Positions 1 through 6,271 of a stretch of 7,695 nt of DNA are shown piece by piece. The notes beneath the pieces were generated by a model. The model was not told the DNA's origin and did not search any database. It was given only the letters and a program-made list of their open reading frames with translations. Where the stretch lies: NCBI GenBank assembly GCA_009692275.1, contig SHZL01000129.1, positions 1-7,695 on the forward strand, in the 5' to 3' direction. Origin of the DNA: Lysobacterales bacterium (lineage in GTDB: Bacteria; Pseudomonadota; Gammaproteobacteria; Xanthomonadales; SZUA-36). Position 1 is the stretch's first letter. Each line of letters opens with the position of its first letter. A program made the translations under genes and the position numbers.

Positions 1-456
1 TTGAACATCTGAATCCAGCTCAGCATCAGGTACAGTCGGGGCTGGAATTTCCTGGGCAACCGGTGACACAGCACCGGCAGCAGACTCCGGCCCGACTGCC
101 CCGCCAACGTGCACTTCCGGCACAGCGCCATCCGCCGGACCCGGTTGAGTACCGGCTGAATCCACTTTCTCCGCGTCCGGGGTGGCCTTTGCTGCAGGAA
201 GTGCCGGCAGTGCCTGCGGCGCGGTTGCGGAGCCTGCGCTTGCGTTTCCCCCGGGACGTGACTCTTCCACCGCATCTGTTACGGGAAAACGACGAGTTTC
301 GAAGGCCAACTCGTCGGGGCGTGGCGGAATTTCCATTTTCTGCGATTGCTCCGAGCCAAGCTCGGGTCTTCCGCTCAGAAGCATGGGCAAAACAATGACA
401 GCCAGTGCAATAATGACACTGGCGCCAACCAGTCTCTGCTTGAGTGCTTTGTCCAT
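1..456 (-). CDS. dedD: DedD-like SPOR-family inner-membrane protein, N-terminal part (3' end missing)
   Basis: The frame opens at ATG 456 and stays open to the window edge (152 codons); a TAA at 462-460 rules out an earlier start. Residues 1-30 read as a short basic cytoplasmic end (MDKALKQRLVG) and one transmembrane helix (ASVIIALAVIVLPMLL). Next comes EIPPRPDELAFETRRFPV, a pattern seen after the anchor in DedD-type proteins, and then a long Pro/Ala/Gly/Glu-rich periplasmic linker. The C-terminal SPOR domain, which in this family binds denuded peptidoglycan at the septum, is not in the window and would have to lie just beyond it. The call rests on the N-terminal pattern and on position straight after folC, where dedD is found before cvpA and purF. 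No clear ribosome binding site is seen before the ATG. The gene is a minor divisome component in E. coli. Confidence 0.85.
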   Translation of the reverse strand, partial: MDKALKQRLVGASVIIALAVIVLPMLLSGRPELGSEQSQKMEIPPRPDELAFETRRFPVTDAVEESRPGGNASAGSATAPQALPALPAAKATPDAEKVDSAGTQPGPADGAVPEVHVGGAVGPESAAGAVSPVAQEIPAPTVPDAELDSDVQ

Positions 457-490
457 TGATTATTGCCGGTCCGTGAGAGGTCGCCGGATT

Positions 491-1759
491 CTAACAGTTA
501 CCGTTCAGAAATGCCGCCGCCTGGCCGGCACTCACAAAGGATCCAAATACGAGGATGCTCTCCCCGTCTTTTGTATGTTCCAGAGCGGCTCTCAGGGCCG
601 TTGGCACATCCCGGAATTCTTTCACCCTGTCACGGGAACTCACACTGGCTACTTCCCGCGCAAGCGCTGCACCGCTTCTCCCCCGCTCTCCTTCCAGGCC
701 TGCGCAATACCAGGCCTGCACGCATGAATCCAGCATTTCTGCAACCGCCCTGGCGTCCTTGTCACGCAGCATCCCCAAAACACAGACGCCGGGACGCAGG
801 CCCAGACCCCGCAGGGCCTCTGCAACCGCCTGGGCCGCGTGCGGGTTATGCCCCACGTCCAGCCAGACCTTTTTGCAGGATTCATGCTGCTGCAGGCGAC
901 CGGGCAACCGGACCGAGCGCAGGCCGCGCCCCAGTAACTGCTGCTGTTCAAGGCACGCCGGGTACACCGCCACGACTGCAGCCACTGCCGTTGCCATGTT
1001 GTTTACCTGGTGTGCACCCTGCAGGACTGGCAGGGGCAACTCCAGAATGGTATCGCCCTGGCGCCAGGTACAGCCCCTGGCGTGAGTCGTAATAGTGAAC
1101 TCACGTCCCAAACGGTAAACCGGTGAACCCAGTTCACCGGCACGCTGCAGCACACTTTGAGGCGGTTCGGTTTCACCGCAGATCACTGTCCTGCCCGCTC
1201 GGATAATGCCGGCTTTTTCAGCGCCGATTGTTTCCCGGTCATGGCCCAGGTAGTCCTGATGATCAAGCCCGATTGGCGAAATTACGGCCAGATCTGCCGA
1301 CAGGATATTTACTGCGTCCAGGCGTCCACCCAATCCCACTTCAAGCACCGCATAATCCAGTGCGTTTTTCGCCATGACCACAAATGCAGCCAGGGTCCCG
1401 AATTCAAAATAACTGAGGCTGATATCACCGCGTGCTGCTTCGATCTGTTCAAATGCGCTTACCAGATCCTGGTCGGATGCCATTGCACCAAGGACTTGCA
1501 CGCGTTCGTTGTAGTGGAACAAATGTGGGGATGTGTATGCAGCGCAGCGAAACCCCAGTGCGCTCAATGACGAAAAGATGCAGGCGGTGGTCGATCCCTT
1601 GCCATTAGTGCCGGCAACGGTGATTACCCGGGCGGCAGGTCGAGGTTCACCCATACGCTGCCACACTGCACTCACCCGGTCCAGCCCCATGTCAATGGTC
1701 AGCGGGTGCCTGGTCTCGAGCAAACAAAGCCATTGGCTAAGCGTCAGGGAACTGGGCAT
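491..1759 (-). CDS. folC: Dihydrofolate synthase / folylpolyglutamate synthase FolC
   Basis: Mur-ligase-type ATP-dependent enzyme that adds glutamate to dihydropteroate and then further glutamates to tetrahydrofolate; both activities are expected in this group by family knowledge. The product is 422 residues, as in E. coli. The N-terminus has LETRHPLTIDMGLDRV. The P-loop is VAGTNGKGST (about 48-57), followed by YTSPHL (75-80), then LEVGLGGRLDAVNI (139-152), GLDHQDYLG (164-172) and EKAGI at 181-185, whose K182 matches the carbamylated lysine position. The C-terminal domain carries LDVGHNPHAAQ (300-310), with Gly where Ala is more usual, and VFGSFVSAG (404-412). The ATG at 1759 has GGAGAGGA upstream. 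It ends in TAG, 34 bases before the dedD-like start. Confidence 0.97.
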   Translation of the reverse strand: MPSSLTLSQWLCLLETRHPLTIDMGLDRVSAVWQRMGEPRPAARVITVAGTNGKGSTTACIFSSLSALGFRCAAYTSPHLFHYNERVQVLGAMASDQDLVSAFEQIEAARGDISLSYFEFGTLAAFVVMAKNALDYAVLEVGLGGRLDAVNILSADLAVISPIGLDHQDYLGHDRETIGAEKAGIIRAGRTVICGETEPPQSVLQRAGELGSPVYRLGREFTITTHARGCTWRQGDTILELPLPVLQGAHQVNNMATAVAAVVAVYPACLEQQQLLGRGLRSVRLPGRLQQHESCKKVWLDVGHNPHAAQAVAEALRGLGLRPGVCVLGMLRDKDARAVAEMLDSCVQAWYCAGLEGERGRSGAALAREVASVSSRDRVKEFRDVPTALRAALEHTKDGESILVFGSFVSAGQAAAFLNGNC

Positions 1760-1761
1760 GA

Positions 1762-1769
1762 TCCTCTCC
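1762..1769 (-). promoter_or_regulatory. Ribosome binding site of folC
   Basis: The coding strand reads GGAGAGGA in the 19-base accD-folC gap, with GGAG six bases before the ATG at 1759. It supports that start. Confidence 0.75.
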
Positions 1770-1778
1770 GCAGTCGGA

Positions 1779-2681
1779 TTAACGCGGCCCGGTCAGCTTG
1801 ACCAGCTCTCCGACAACAACTTTAGCTTGAGACCCTCCCGACATCAACGCGAGCAGCGCCGCGACTTCGTCGCGCATTTGCCGGCGATCAACGATCATGT
1901 CGATTGCGCCTTTCTGCAACAGGAATTCACTGCGCTGAAACCCTTCCGGCAATTTTTCCCGCACGGTTTGCTCAATGACCCGCGGGCCGGCAAAACCGAT
2001 GAGGGCACCAGGTTCGGCAATATTGATATCACCCAACATGCCGAGGCTGGCCGAAACTCCACCTGTGGTGGGATGGGTCAGCACCGAGATGTACGGTATT
2101 CCAGATTCGGCCATTCGTGCCAGCACAGCGCTGGTCTTGGCCATCTGCATCAGTGAAAAGAGCCCTTCCTGCATACGTGCACCACCGGTTGCGGAGAAAC
2201 ACACGAGCGGAGCTCTCAGGCGCAGGCTTTCCTGACCCGCGCGGGCAAACTTTTCGCCCACCACCGAACCCATGGAGCCGCCCATGAAACGGAATTCAAA
2301 TGCGCATGCGATGACCGGACTACCCTTCAGTTTCCCGACCATCGCGATGAGAGCATCCTTCTCGCCGGTACTTTTCTGGCTGGCAATAATCCGGTCGCGA
2401 TACTTCTTGGTGTCGCGGAACTTGAGCATATCTACCGCTTCAAGGTTGGCGGCAAGTTCGCGTGGATCTTCCGGATCGAGGAATTGTTGCAAGCGCAGCC
2501 GGGCCGTCACCGGCATATGTTTACCGCACTTGGGGCAAACTTGCAGATTACGCTCAAGTTCAGGGCGATACAGTACAGCAGTGCAATCATTGCACTTGGT
2601 CCACAGACCCTCAGGCACCGTACGCTTGTTACCACCCTCGGTACGAATCCTGGAAGGCATCAATTTTTGAAACCAACTCAT
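1779..2681 (-). CDS. accD: Acetyl-CoA carboxylase carboxyltransferase subunit beta AccD
   Basis: Beta half of the carboxyltransferase that moves the carboxyl group from carboxybiotin to acetyl-CoA, giving malonyl-CoA for fatty acid synthesis; it pairs with AccA, which is encoded elsewhere. The product is 300 residues, matching the family. A four-cysteine zinc ribbon is complete: C30 and C33 (CNDC), C49 and C52 (CPKC). The crotonase-fold domain carries FMGGSMGSVVGEKF (about 132-145), SATGGARMQEG (163-173), LTHPTTGGVSASLGMLGD (201-218) and FAGPRVIEQT (230-239). The ATG at 2681 begins MSWFQKLMPSRI, the usual N-terminus, and has AAGGA seven bases upstream. It stops at TAA, 19 bases before folC. 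The accD-folC pairing is a long-known gammaproteobacterial arrangement. Confidence 0.98.
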   Translation of the reverse strand: MSWFQKLMPSRIRTEGGNKRTVPEGLWTKCNDCTAVLYRPELERNLQVCPKCGKHMPVTARLRLQQFLDPEDPRELAANLEAVDMLKFRDTKKYRDRIIASQKSTGEKDALIAMVGKLKGSPVIACAFEFRFMGGSMGSVVGEKFARAGQESLRLRAPLVCFSATGGARMQEGLFSLMQMAKTSAVLARMAESGIPYISVLTHPTTGGVSASLGMLGDINIAEPGALIGFAGPRVIEQTVREKLPEGFQRSEFLLQKGAIDMIVDRRQMRDEVAALLALMSGGSQAKVVVGELVKLTGPR

Positions 2682-2688
2682 TCGTTCA

Positions 2689-2696
2689 TCCTTCCC
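2689..2696 (-). promoter_or_regulatory. Ribosome binding site of accD
   Basis: The coding strand reads GGGAAGGA, with AAGGA seven bases before the ATG at 2681. It supports that ATG as the start and independent initiation of accD within the polycistronic message. Confidence 0.75.
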
Positions 2697-2697
2697 G

Positions 2698-2714
2698 AAC
2701 TGTCGAATACAGTT
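2698..2714 (-). other. Small hairpin between trpA stop and accD ribosome binding site
   Basis: Directly after the trpA TGA the strand reads AACTGT, ATTCG, ACAGTT: a perfect 6-base-pair stem with a 5-base loop. It ends one base before the GGGAAGGA ribosome binding site of accD. The stem is AT-rich and has no T run after it, so it is not a terminator. A local effect on accD translation is possible but unsupported beyond position. Confidence 0.35.
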
Positions 2715-3527
2715 TCAGACCCGGCCATTGTCCATGGCCTTGCGCACGGGCGCAAGAAAGACGCGGGCCCGCTGCTCTGCATCCGTGCTGGAAGTGGAAG
2801 CCGCCAGCGCTTGCACGAGTGCACTGCCAATGACCACGGCGTCAGCGAATTTCGCGACGGCAGCAGCCGCTTCCGCATCCTTGATGCCAAAACCCACTGC
2901 CACGGGCAAGGCGGAGTGCTTGCGTATTTCTTCCAATGGCGCCGCTATGCCAGCCTGGTCCAGCCTGCTTGCCCCGGTGATGCCCTTGAAGGATACATAG
3001 TAGAGATAGCCTTGGGCATTCCGGGCAATGATATCCATGCGCTGTGGCGTGGTCGTGGGCGCGAGCAGGCAGATCGGGTAGATGCCCTTGCCCTGCAGCT
3101 CAGGGGATAGCTCCAGCATTTCCTCGGGGGGGCAATCGACCAGCAGGACGCCATCGACGCCCGCTTCTGCAGCATCGCGCGCAAATGCCGCGTGCCCGTA
3201 ACGTTCAAGCGGGTTCATGTAGCCCATCAGCACCACCGGGGTATCCGCATCCCGTTGGCGGAATTCACGCACGGTATCCAGCACCCTATGGAGCGATGCA
3301 CCACGTGCAATCGCTCGTTCACTGGCCTCCTGAATCACGGGCCCGTCGGCCATGGGGTCCGAAAAAGGCACGCCCAATTCCACAATGTTCGCCCCGGCTG
3401 AAACCAGCTCGTGCATGATGCCAGCGGTCCAGTCAGGATGGGGGTCACCTACGGTGATGAAGGGAATGAGGGCCTGGCGCGATTGTTCTTTCAATGCCCG
3501 GAAGCAGCGATCAATGCGATTGCTCAC
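2715..3527 (-). CDS. trpA: Tryptophan synthase alpha chain TrpA
   Basis: Cleaves indole-3-glycerol phosphate to indole and glyceraldehyde-3-phosphate on a TIM barrel, and works as an alpha2-beta2 complex with TrpB. The product is 270 residues, a normal length. Catalytic Glu 50 and Asp 61 lie in VELGVPFSDPMADGP. Other family marks are FITVGDP near residue 25, VLMGYMNPLERYG, DCPPEE, LLAPTTTPQRM, YYVSFKGITGA and the phosphate-binding VGFGIKDAE. The start codon is GTG at 3527, overlapping the trpB TGA by four bases (GTGA). No strong ribosome binding site precedes it, so termination-reinitiation from trpB is likely, which fits one-to-one subunit output. It is followed after 33 bases by accD. Confidence 0.97.
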   Translation of the reverse strand: MSNRIDRCFRALKEQSRQALIPFITVGDPHPDWTAGIMHELVSAGANIVELGVPFSDPMADGPVIQEASERAIARGASLHRVLDTVREFRQRDADTPVVLMGYMNPLERYGHAAFARDAAEAGVDGVLLVDCPPEEMLELSPELQGKGIYPICLLAPTTTPQRMDIIARNAQGYLYYVSFKGITGASRLDQAGIAAPLEEIRKHSALPVAVGFGIKDAEAAAAVAKFADAVVIGSALVQALAASTSSTDAEQRARVFLAPVRKAMDNGRV

Positions 3528-4717
3528 AACGAGATATTCTCCAGTTCAGCTACTGTCGGCACATCCTTATCGCCCCGGCCGGAAAGGTTTATCAACACAT
3601 GCTGATCCGGCCGCATCCCGGCTGCCAGCTTCAGACCGTAGGCAACGGCATGACTGCTCTCCAGGGCCGGCAAAATACCTTCCAGGCGGGTGAGTTGATG
3701 GAATGCACTGAGTGCTTCGGCATCGGTCACTGCAACATATTCAGCACGTCCGGTGTCCTTGAGCCAGGCATGCTCGGGCCCTACTCCCGGGTAGTCCAGA
3801 CCCGCTGACACGGAGTGAGTATGCTGAATCTGACCATCGTCATTGTCGATCAGGTAGGTACGACAACCGTGCAGTATGCCTGGCCTGCCGGCACACAGGG
3901 ACGCTGCGTGCTGACCGCTGGCCAAGCCGCGACCGGCTGCCTCCACACCGATCATGCGTACGCCGCGATCCATGATGAACGGATGAAACAGCCCCATCGC
4001 ATTGGAGCCACCTCCCACGCAGGCAACCAGTGCATCGGGCAAAGCACCAAACTGCTCCAGCGTCTGGCGACGTGCCTCGCGGCCTACAATGGCGTTGAAA
4101 TCACGCACCATGGTTGGATACGGGTGCGGTCCAGCCACCGTGCCGATGATGTAAAACGTGTCATCAATGTTACTTACCCAATCGCGCATGGCTTCATTCA
4201 ACGCGTCCTTCAAAGTGCGCGAGCCGCTGGACACTGCGCGCACTTCGGCGCCCAGCAGTTTCATCCGGAACACGTTAATGGACTGCCGCGCAATATCGAC
4301 TTCGCCCATGTACACCACGCATTTTTTATTCAGCCTCGCAGCCACTGTCGCCGTCGCTACTCCGTGCTGACCGGCCCCGGTTTCGGCAATCACGCGCGTC
4401 TTACCCATGTAGTGGGCAAGCAAGCCCTGGCCAACAGTGTTGTTGATTTTGTGCGCACCGGTATGGTTCAGATCTTCACGCTTGAGAAGTATTTTTGCGC
4501 CACCGGCCGCTTCCGTCAGCCTGCGGGCAAAATAGACCGGGGAAGGCCGCCCGACAAACCTTGCAAGATCGTCATCCATGCGTGCTACGAATTCTTCATC
4601 CGTGCGCCAGCGCAGGTACGCTGTTTTCAATTCTTCCAGTGCATGCACCAGTGTTTCTGGAACAAAACTTCCGCCGTAGGGCCCAAAATGGCCACGCTCA
4701 TCGGGCTCTGACCCCAT
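3524..4717 (-). CDS. trpB: Tryptophan synthase beta chain TrpB
   Basis: PLP-dependent beta subunit that condenses indole, passed through a tunnel from TrpA, with serine to give tryptophan. From ATG 4717 the protein is 397 residues, the usual size, and begins like homologues (eight residues, then GHFGPYGGSFVPETL). The PLP lysine is K90 in HTGAHKINN. AETGAGQHGVA (around 112-119) supplies the catalytic Glu; VGGGSNAMG (235-239) is the PLP phosphate loop; HSVSAGLDYPGVGPEH and LSGRGDKD near the C-terminus are also typical. The start is not certain: ATG 4717 has no clear ribosome binding site, whereas in-frame GTG 4747 has AGAGG six bases upstream and would add 10 residues while overlapping trpF by 17 bases. 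ATGs at 4780 and 4786 are also in frame. The 3' end overlaps the trpA start as GTGA. Confidence 0.96.
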   Translation of the reverse strand: MGSEPDERGHFGPYGGSFVPETLVHALEELKTAYLRWRTDEEFVARMDDDLARFVGRPSPVYFARRLTEAAGGAKILLKREDLNHTGAHKINNTVGQGLLAHYMGKTRVIAETGAGQHGVATATVAARLNKKCVVYMGEVDIARQSINVFRMKLLGAEVRAVSSGSRTLKDALNEAMRDWVSNIDDTFYIIGTVAGPHPYPTMVRDFNAIVGREARRQTLEQFGALPDALVACVGGGSNAMGLFHPFIMDRGVRMIGVEAAGRGLASGQHAASLCAGRPGILHGCRTYLIDNDDGQIQHTHSVSAGLDYPGVGPEHAWLKDTGRAEYVAVTDAEALSAFHQLTRLEGILPALESSHAVAYGLKLAAGMRPDQHVLINLSGRGDKDVPTVAELENISL

Positions 4718-4730
4718 TGGTGTCGTCGGG

Positions 4731-5357
4731 CTAGCTTCTCTGTCCACTTCGCGCCTCTTCAATAAATCGCCTGATTGCATTTGCATCCTTGATACCCGGT
4801 GCCGTTTCGACTCCACTCGATACGTCGACTGCCCACGGTTGAACCAGGTTCACTGCGGCTGCCACGTTGGCGGCGTTGAGCCCTCCTGCGAGAACCAGTG
4901 GCAAGCTCCCGGTCGTTATTTGCTGCCAATCCAGTGTTTTGCCCGTTCCACCATGCCCGCCGGGTACATGGCTGTCTACAAGTAGTGCAGCCGCGTCAGG
5001 ATAAGCCGCCTCGGCACCGGCCAGGCCATTGCCTGCACTCAGGTTAACCGCCTTGATGTAGGGCCGGCCAAACTGCCTGCAGAATTCTGCATCCTCGCCA
5101 CCGTGAAATTGTAAAACGCTTAAGGGCACCTTTTGCAGCACATGGCGGACCCGCTCGGCGTCCTGGTCGAGGAACAGGCCAACCCGGCAAACAAAGGCCG
5201 GAACCTGCTGTACCAGTGCGTTGGCAGTCGCCTCGTCCAGGCACCGCGGACTGCCGGGTACAAATACGAATCCCAGCGCATCGGCACCGGCAGCAATGGC
5301 CGCTGCCACATCCTGGGGGCGGGTTAAGCCGCAGATCTTTACCCGCACGGCATTCAT
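4731..5357 (-). CDS. trpF: Phosphoribosylanthranilate isomerase TrpF
   Basis: Third step of tryptophan synthesis from anthranilate: an Amadori rearrangement of phosphoribosylanthranilate to CdRP on a TIM-barrel enzyme. The product is 208 residues, a normal length for the single-domain form (not fused to TrpC as in E. coli). Visible motifs: KICGLT with the general-base Cys at residue 9; GADALGFVF followed by SPR; the general-acid Asp at residue 128 in LLVDSH; then the phosphate-binding turns GGHGGTGKTLDW, LAGGLN and DVSSGVE. The ATG at 5357 overlaps the truA TGA as ATGA. The frame stays open for 50 more codons upstream, but that stretch is inside truA and does not resemble TrpF. Translation is probably coupled to truA. 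No leader peptide or attenuator fits in front of it. Confidence 0.97.
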   Translation of the reverse strand: MNAVRVKICGLTRPQDVAAAIAAGADALGFVFVPGSPRCLDEATANALVQQVPAFVCRVGLFLDQDAERVRHVLQKVPLSVLQFHGGEDAEFCRQFGRPYIKAVNLSAGNGLAGAEAAYPDAAALLVDSHVPGGHGGTGKTLDWQQITTGSLPLVLAGGLNAANVAAAVNLVQPWAVDVSSGVETAPGIKDANAIRRFIEEARSGQRS

Positions 5358-6145
5358 AAGCCGCCCGCCGCAGGCGGGAAGTCCACTAAACCTGGAGGTA
5401 TGCGATATTCCTGCGGATAGCGCGCACCGACGAAATAGAGTCCACTCCCGGGTGCTGTGGGAGCAGCCAATGTGCGGTCTCGACTGTCGAGGATTTGCTG
5501 CATCCAACCGATGTCCCGTTCCTTGCTGCCGATAAGCATCAGGCTGCCGGCGATATTGCGCACCATGTGATAGAGAAAACCGTTCGCGGTGACTTCAATG
5601 TGTACTTCGCTGCCAAGCCGTTGCACCGAAATCTGCTGGATTTCACGCACCGCATGCCGCGCCTGGCAAGCTGCAGCGCGGAATGCAGAAAAATCGTGCT
5701 CGCCCAGCAAACACTGGACTGCCTGGTTCATCAAGTCTGCATCGAGCGGCTTGCGCCACCAGTACTTGCGCGTTGCGTCCAGGGCCGGACGAGTCCAGCG
5801 ATTGGCTATGCAATACCTGTATGAGCGCGAAAAAGCGCTGAAACGGGCATGAAAGCTTTCATCGACTCCACGTATCCAGAGCACGCTTACGCTTTGCGGC
5901 AAAAAGCTGTTGGCGCCGAGCAGCCAGGAGCGCTCCTGGCGCACCGCTACTGTGTCAAAATGCGCCACCTGGCACAACGCATGCACTGCGGCATCCGTTC
6001 TTCCGCAACATACCAACCTGATATCTGCATTGGCCACCCGGGACAAGGCGGCCTCCACCGTGGCCTGTACAGTGGGCTCCTGGCGTTGTGCTTGCCATCC
6101 GAGGAATGCGCTGCCGTCGTATTCAAGCCCGATTGCGTAACGCAT
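5354..6145 (-). CDS. truA: tRNA pseudouridine(38-40) synthase TruA
   Basis: Converts uridines at positions 38, 39 and 40 of the tRNA anticodon arm to pseudouridine, in the cytoplasm. The product is 263 residues, close to the 270 of E. coli TruA. It opens with the family pattern MRYAIGLEYDGSAFLGWQ. The catalytic aspartate is D51 in CGRTDAAVHA, where the second Ala replaces the Gly I expect from RTDxGVHA. The C-terminal half carries FLYHMVRNIAGSLM and DRTLAAPTAPGSGLYFV, also typical. The ATG at 6145 is chosen because a strong GGAGGGA lies just upstream and because homologues start at this point. The gene follows fimV after 126 bases, and its TGA stop overlaps the trpF ATG, so it probably heads the transcription unit that includes trpFBA, accD and folC. 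The family assignment is secure. Confidence 0.97.
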   Translation of the reverse strand: MRYAIGLEYDGSAFLGWQAQRQEPTVQATVEAALSRVANADIRLVCCGRTDAAVHALCQVAHFDTVAVRQERSWLLGANSFLPQSVSVLWIRGVDESFHARFSAFSRSYRYCIANRWTRPALDATRKYWWRKPLDADLMNQAVQCLLGEHDFSAFRAAACQARHAVREIQQISVQRLGSEVHIEVTANGFLYHMVRNIAGSLMLIGSKERDIGWMQQILDSRDRTLAAPTAPGSGLYFVGARYPQEYRIPPGLVDFPPAAGGL

Positions 6146-6152
6146 CCCGTAA

Positions 6153-6159
6153 TCCCTCC
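6153..6159 (-). promoter_or_regulatory. Ribosome binding site of truA
   Basis: The coding strand reads GGAGGGA here, a near-perfect Shine-Dalgarno match, with 9 bases between GGAGG and the ATG at 6145. It decides the truA start over the upstream TTG at 6223, which would add 26 residues not expected in the family. Confidence 0.85.
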
Positions 6160-6222
6160 ATATTGCGCATTCTGGTGAGGTGGTAACAACAGTGCAAGCT
6201 TCTACTGGAAGCACCAAAGCCA

Positions 6223-6253
6223 AGGGCCGGGGCGCTTTCTCCGCCGCGGCCCT
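6223..6253 (-). other. GC-rich hairpin between fimV and truA
   Basis: On the minus strand 6253-6247 (AGGGCCG) pairs with 6229-6223 (CGGCCCT). After one C-C mismatch, GGCG (6245-6242) pairs with CGCC (6234-6231), leaving a 7-base loop GAGAAAG. That is 11 pairs with a single mismatch, starting 18 bases after the fimV stop. The bases that follow are TGGCTTTGG, not a run of T, so it is not a convincing intrinsic terminator. It may weaken read-through, protect the fimV mRNA 3' end, or do nothing. The structure is read from sequence only; its role is inference. Confidence 0.5.
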
Positions 6254-6271
6254 GGGAAGTCCGGAATTTGC

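Noticed and set aside
457..490. Possible stem from CCGG repeats between folC and the dedD-like gene
   Set aside because: Only four self-complementary base pairs with a long loop; this is expected by chance in such sequence.
463..1092. A 209-codon Pro/Arg-rich plus-strand frame opposite folC
   Set aside because: Its composition is typical of an antisense shadow of a GC-rich gene, and it covers conserved folC sequence.
3815..4711. A 298-codon open frame on the plus strand opposite trpB
   Set aside because: It lies wholly antisense to trpB, whose motifs are intact; the translation shows no recognisable domain and looks like a by-product of codon bias in the real gene.
5358..5507. A 50-codon N-terminal extension of TrpF
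   Set aside because: The stretch is within the truA coding sequence in another frame, and TrpF homologues begin with the residues just before KICGLT.
6146..6223. An N-terminal extension of TruA from TTG 6223
   Set aside because: It is not family-like, it runs through the hairpin edge, and a strong ribosome binding site serves ATG 6145 instead.
6223..6253. Calling the fimV-truA hairpin a rho-independent terminator
   Set aside because: No run of T follows the stem on the transcribed strand, so only a structured element is reported.
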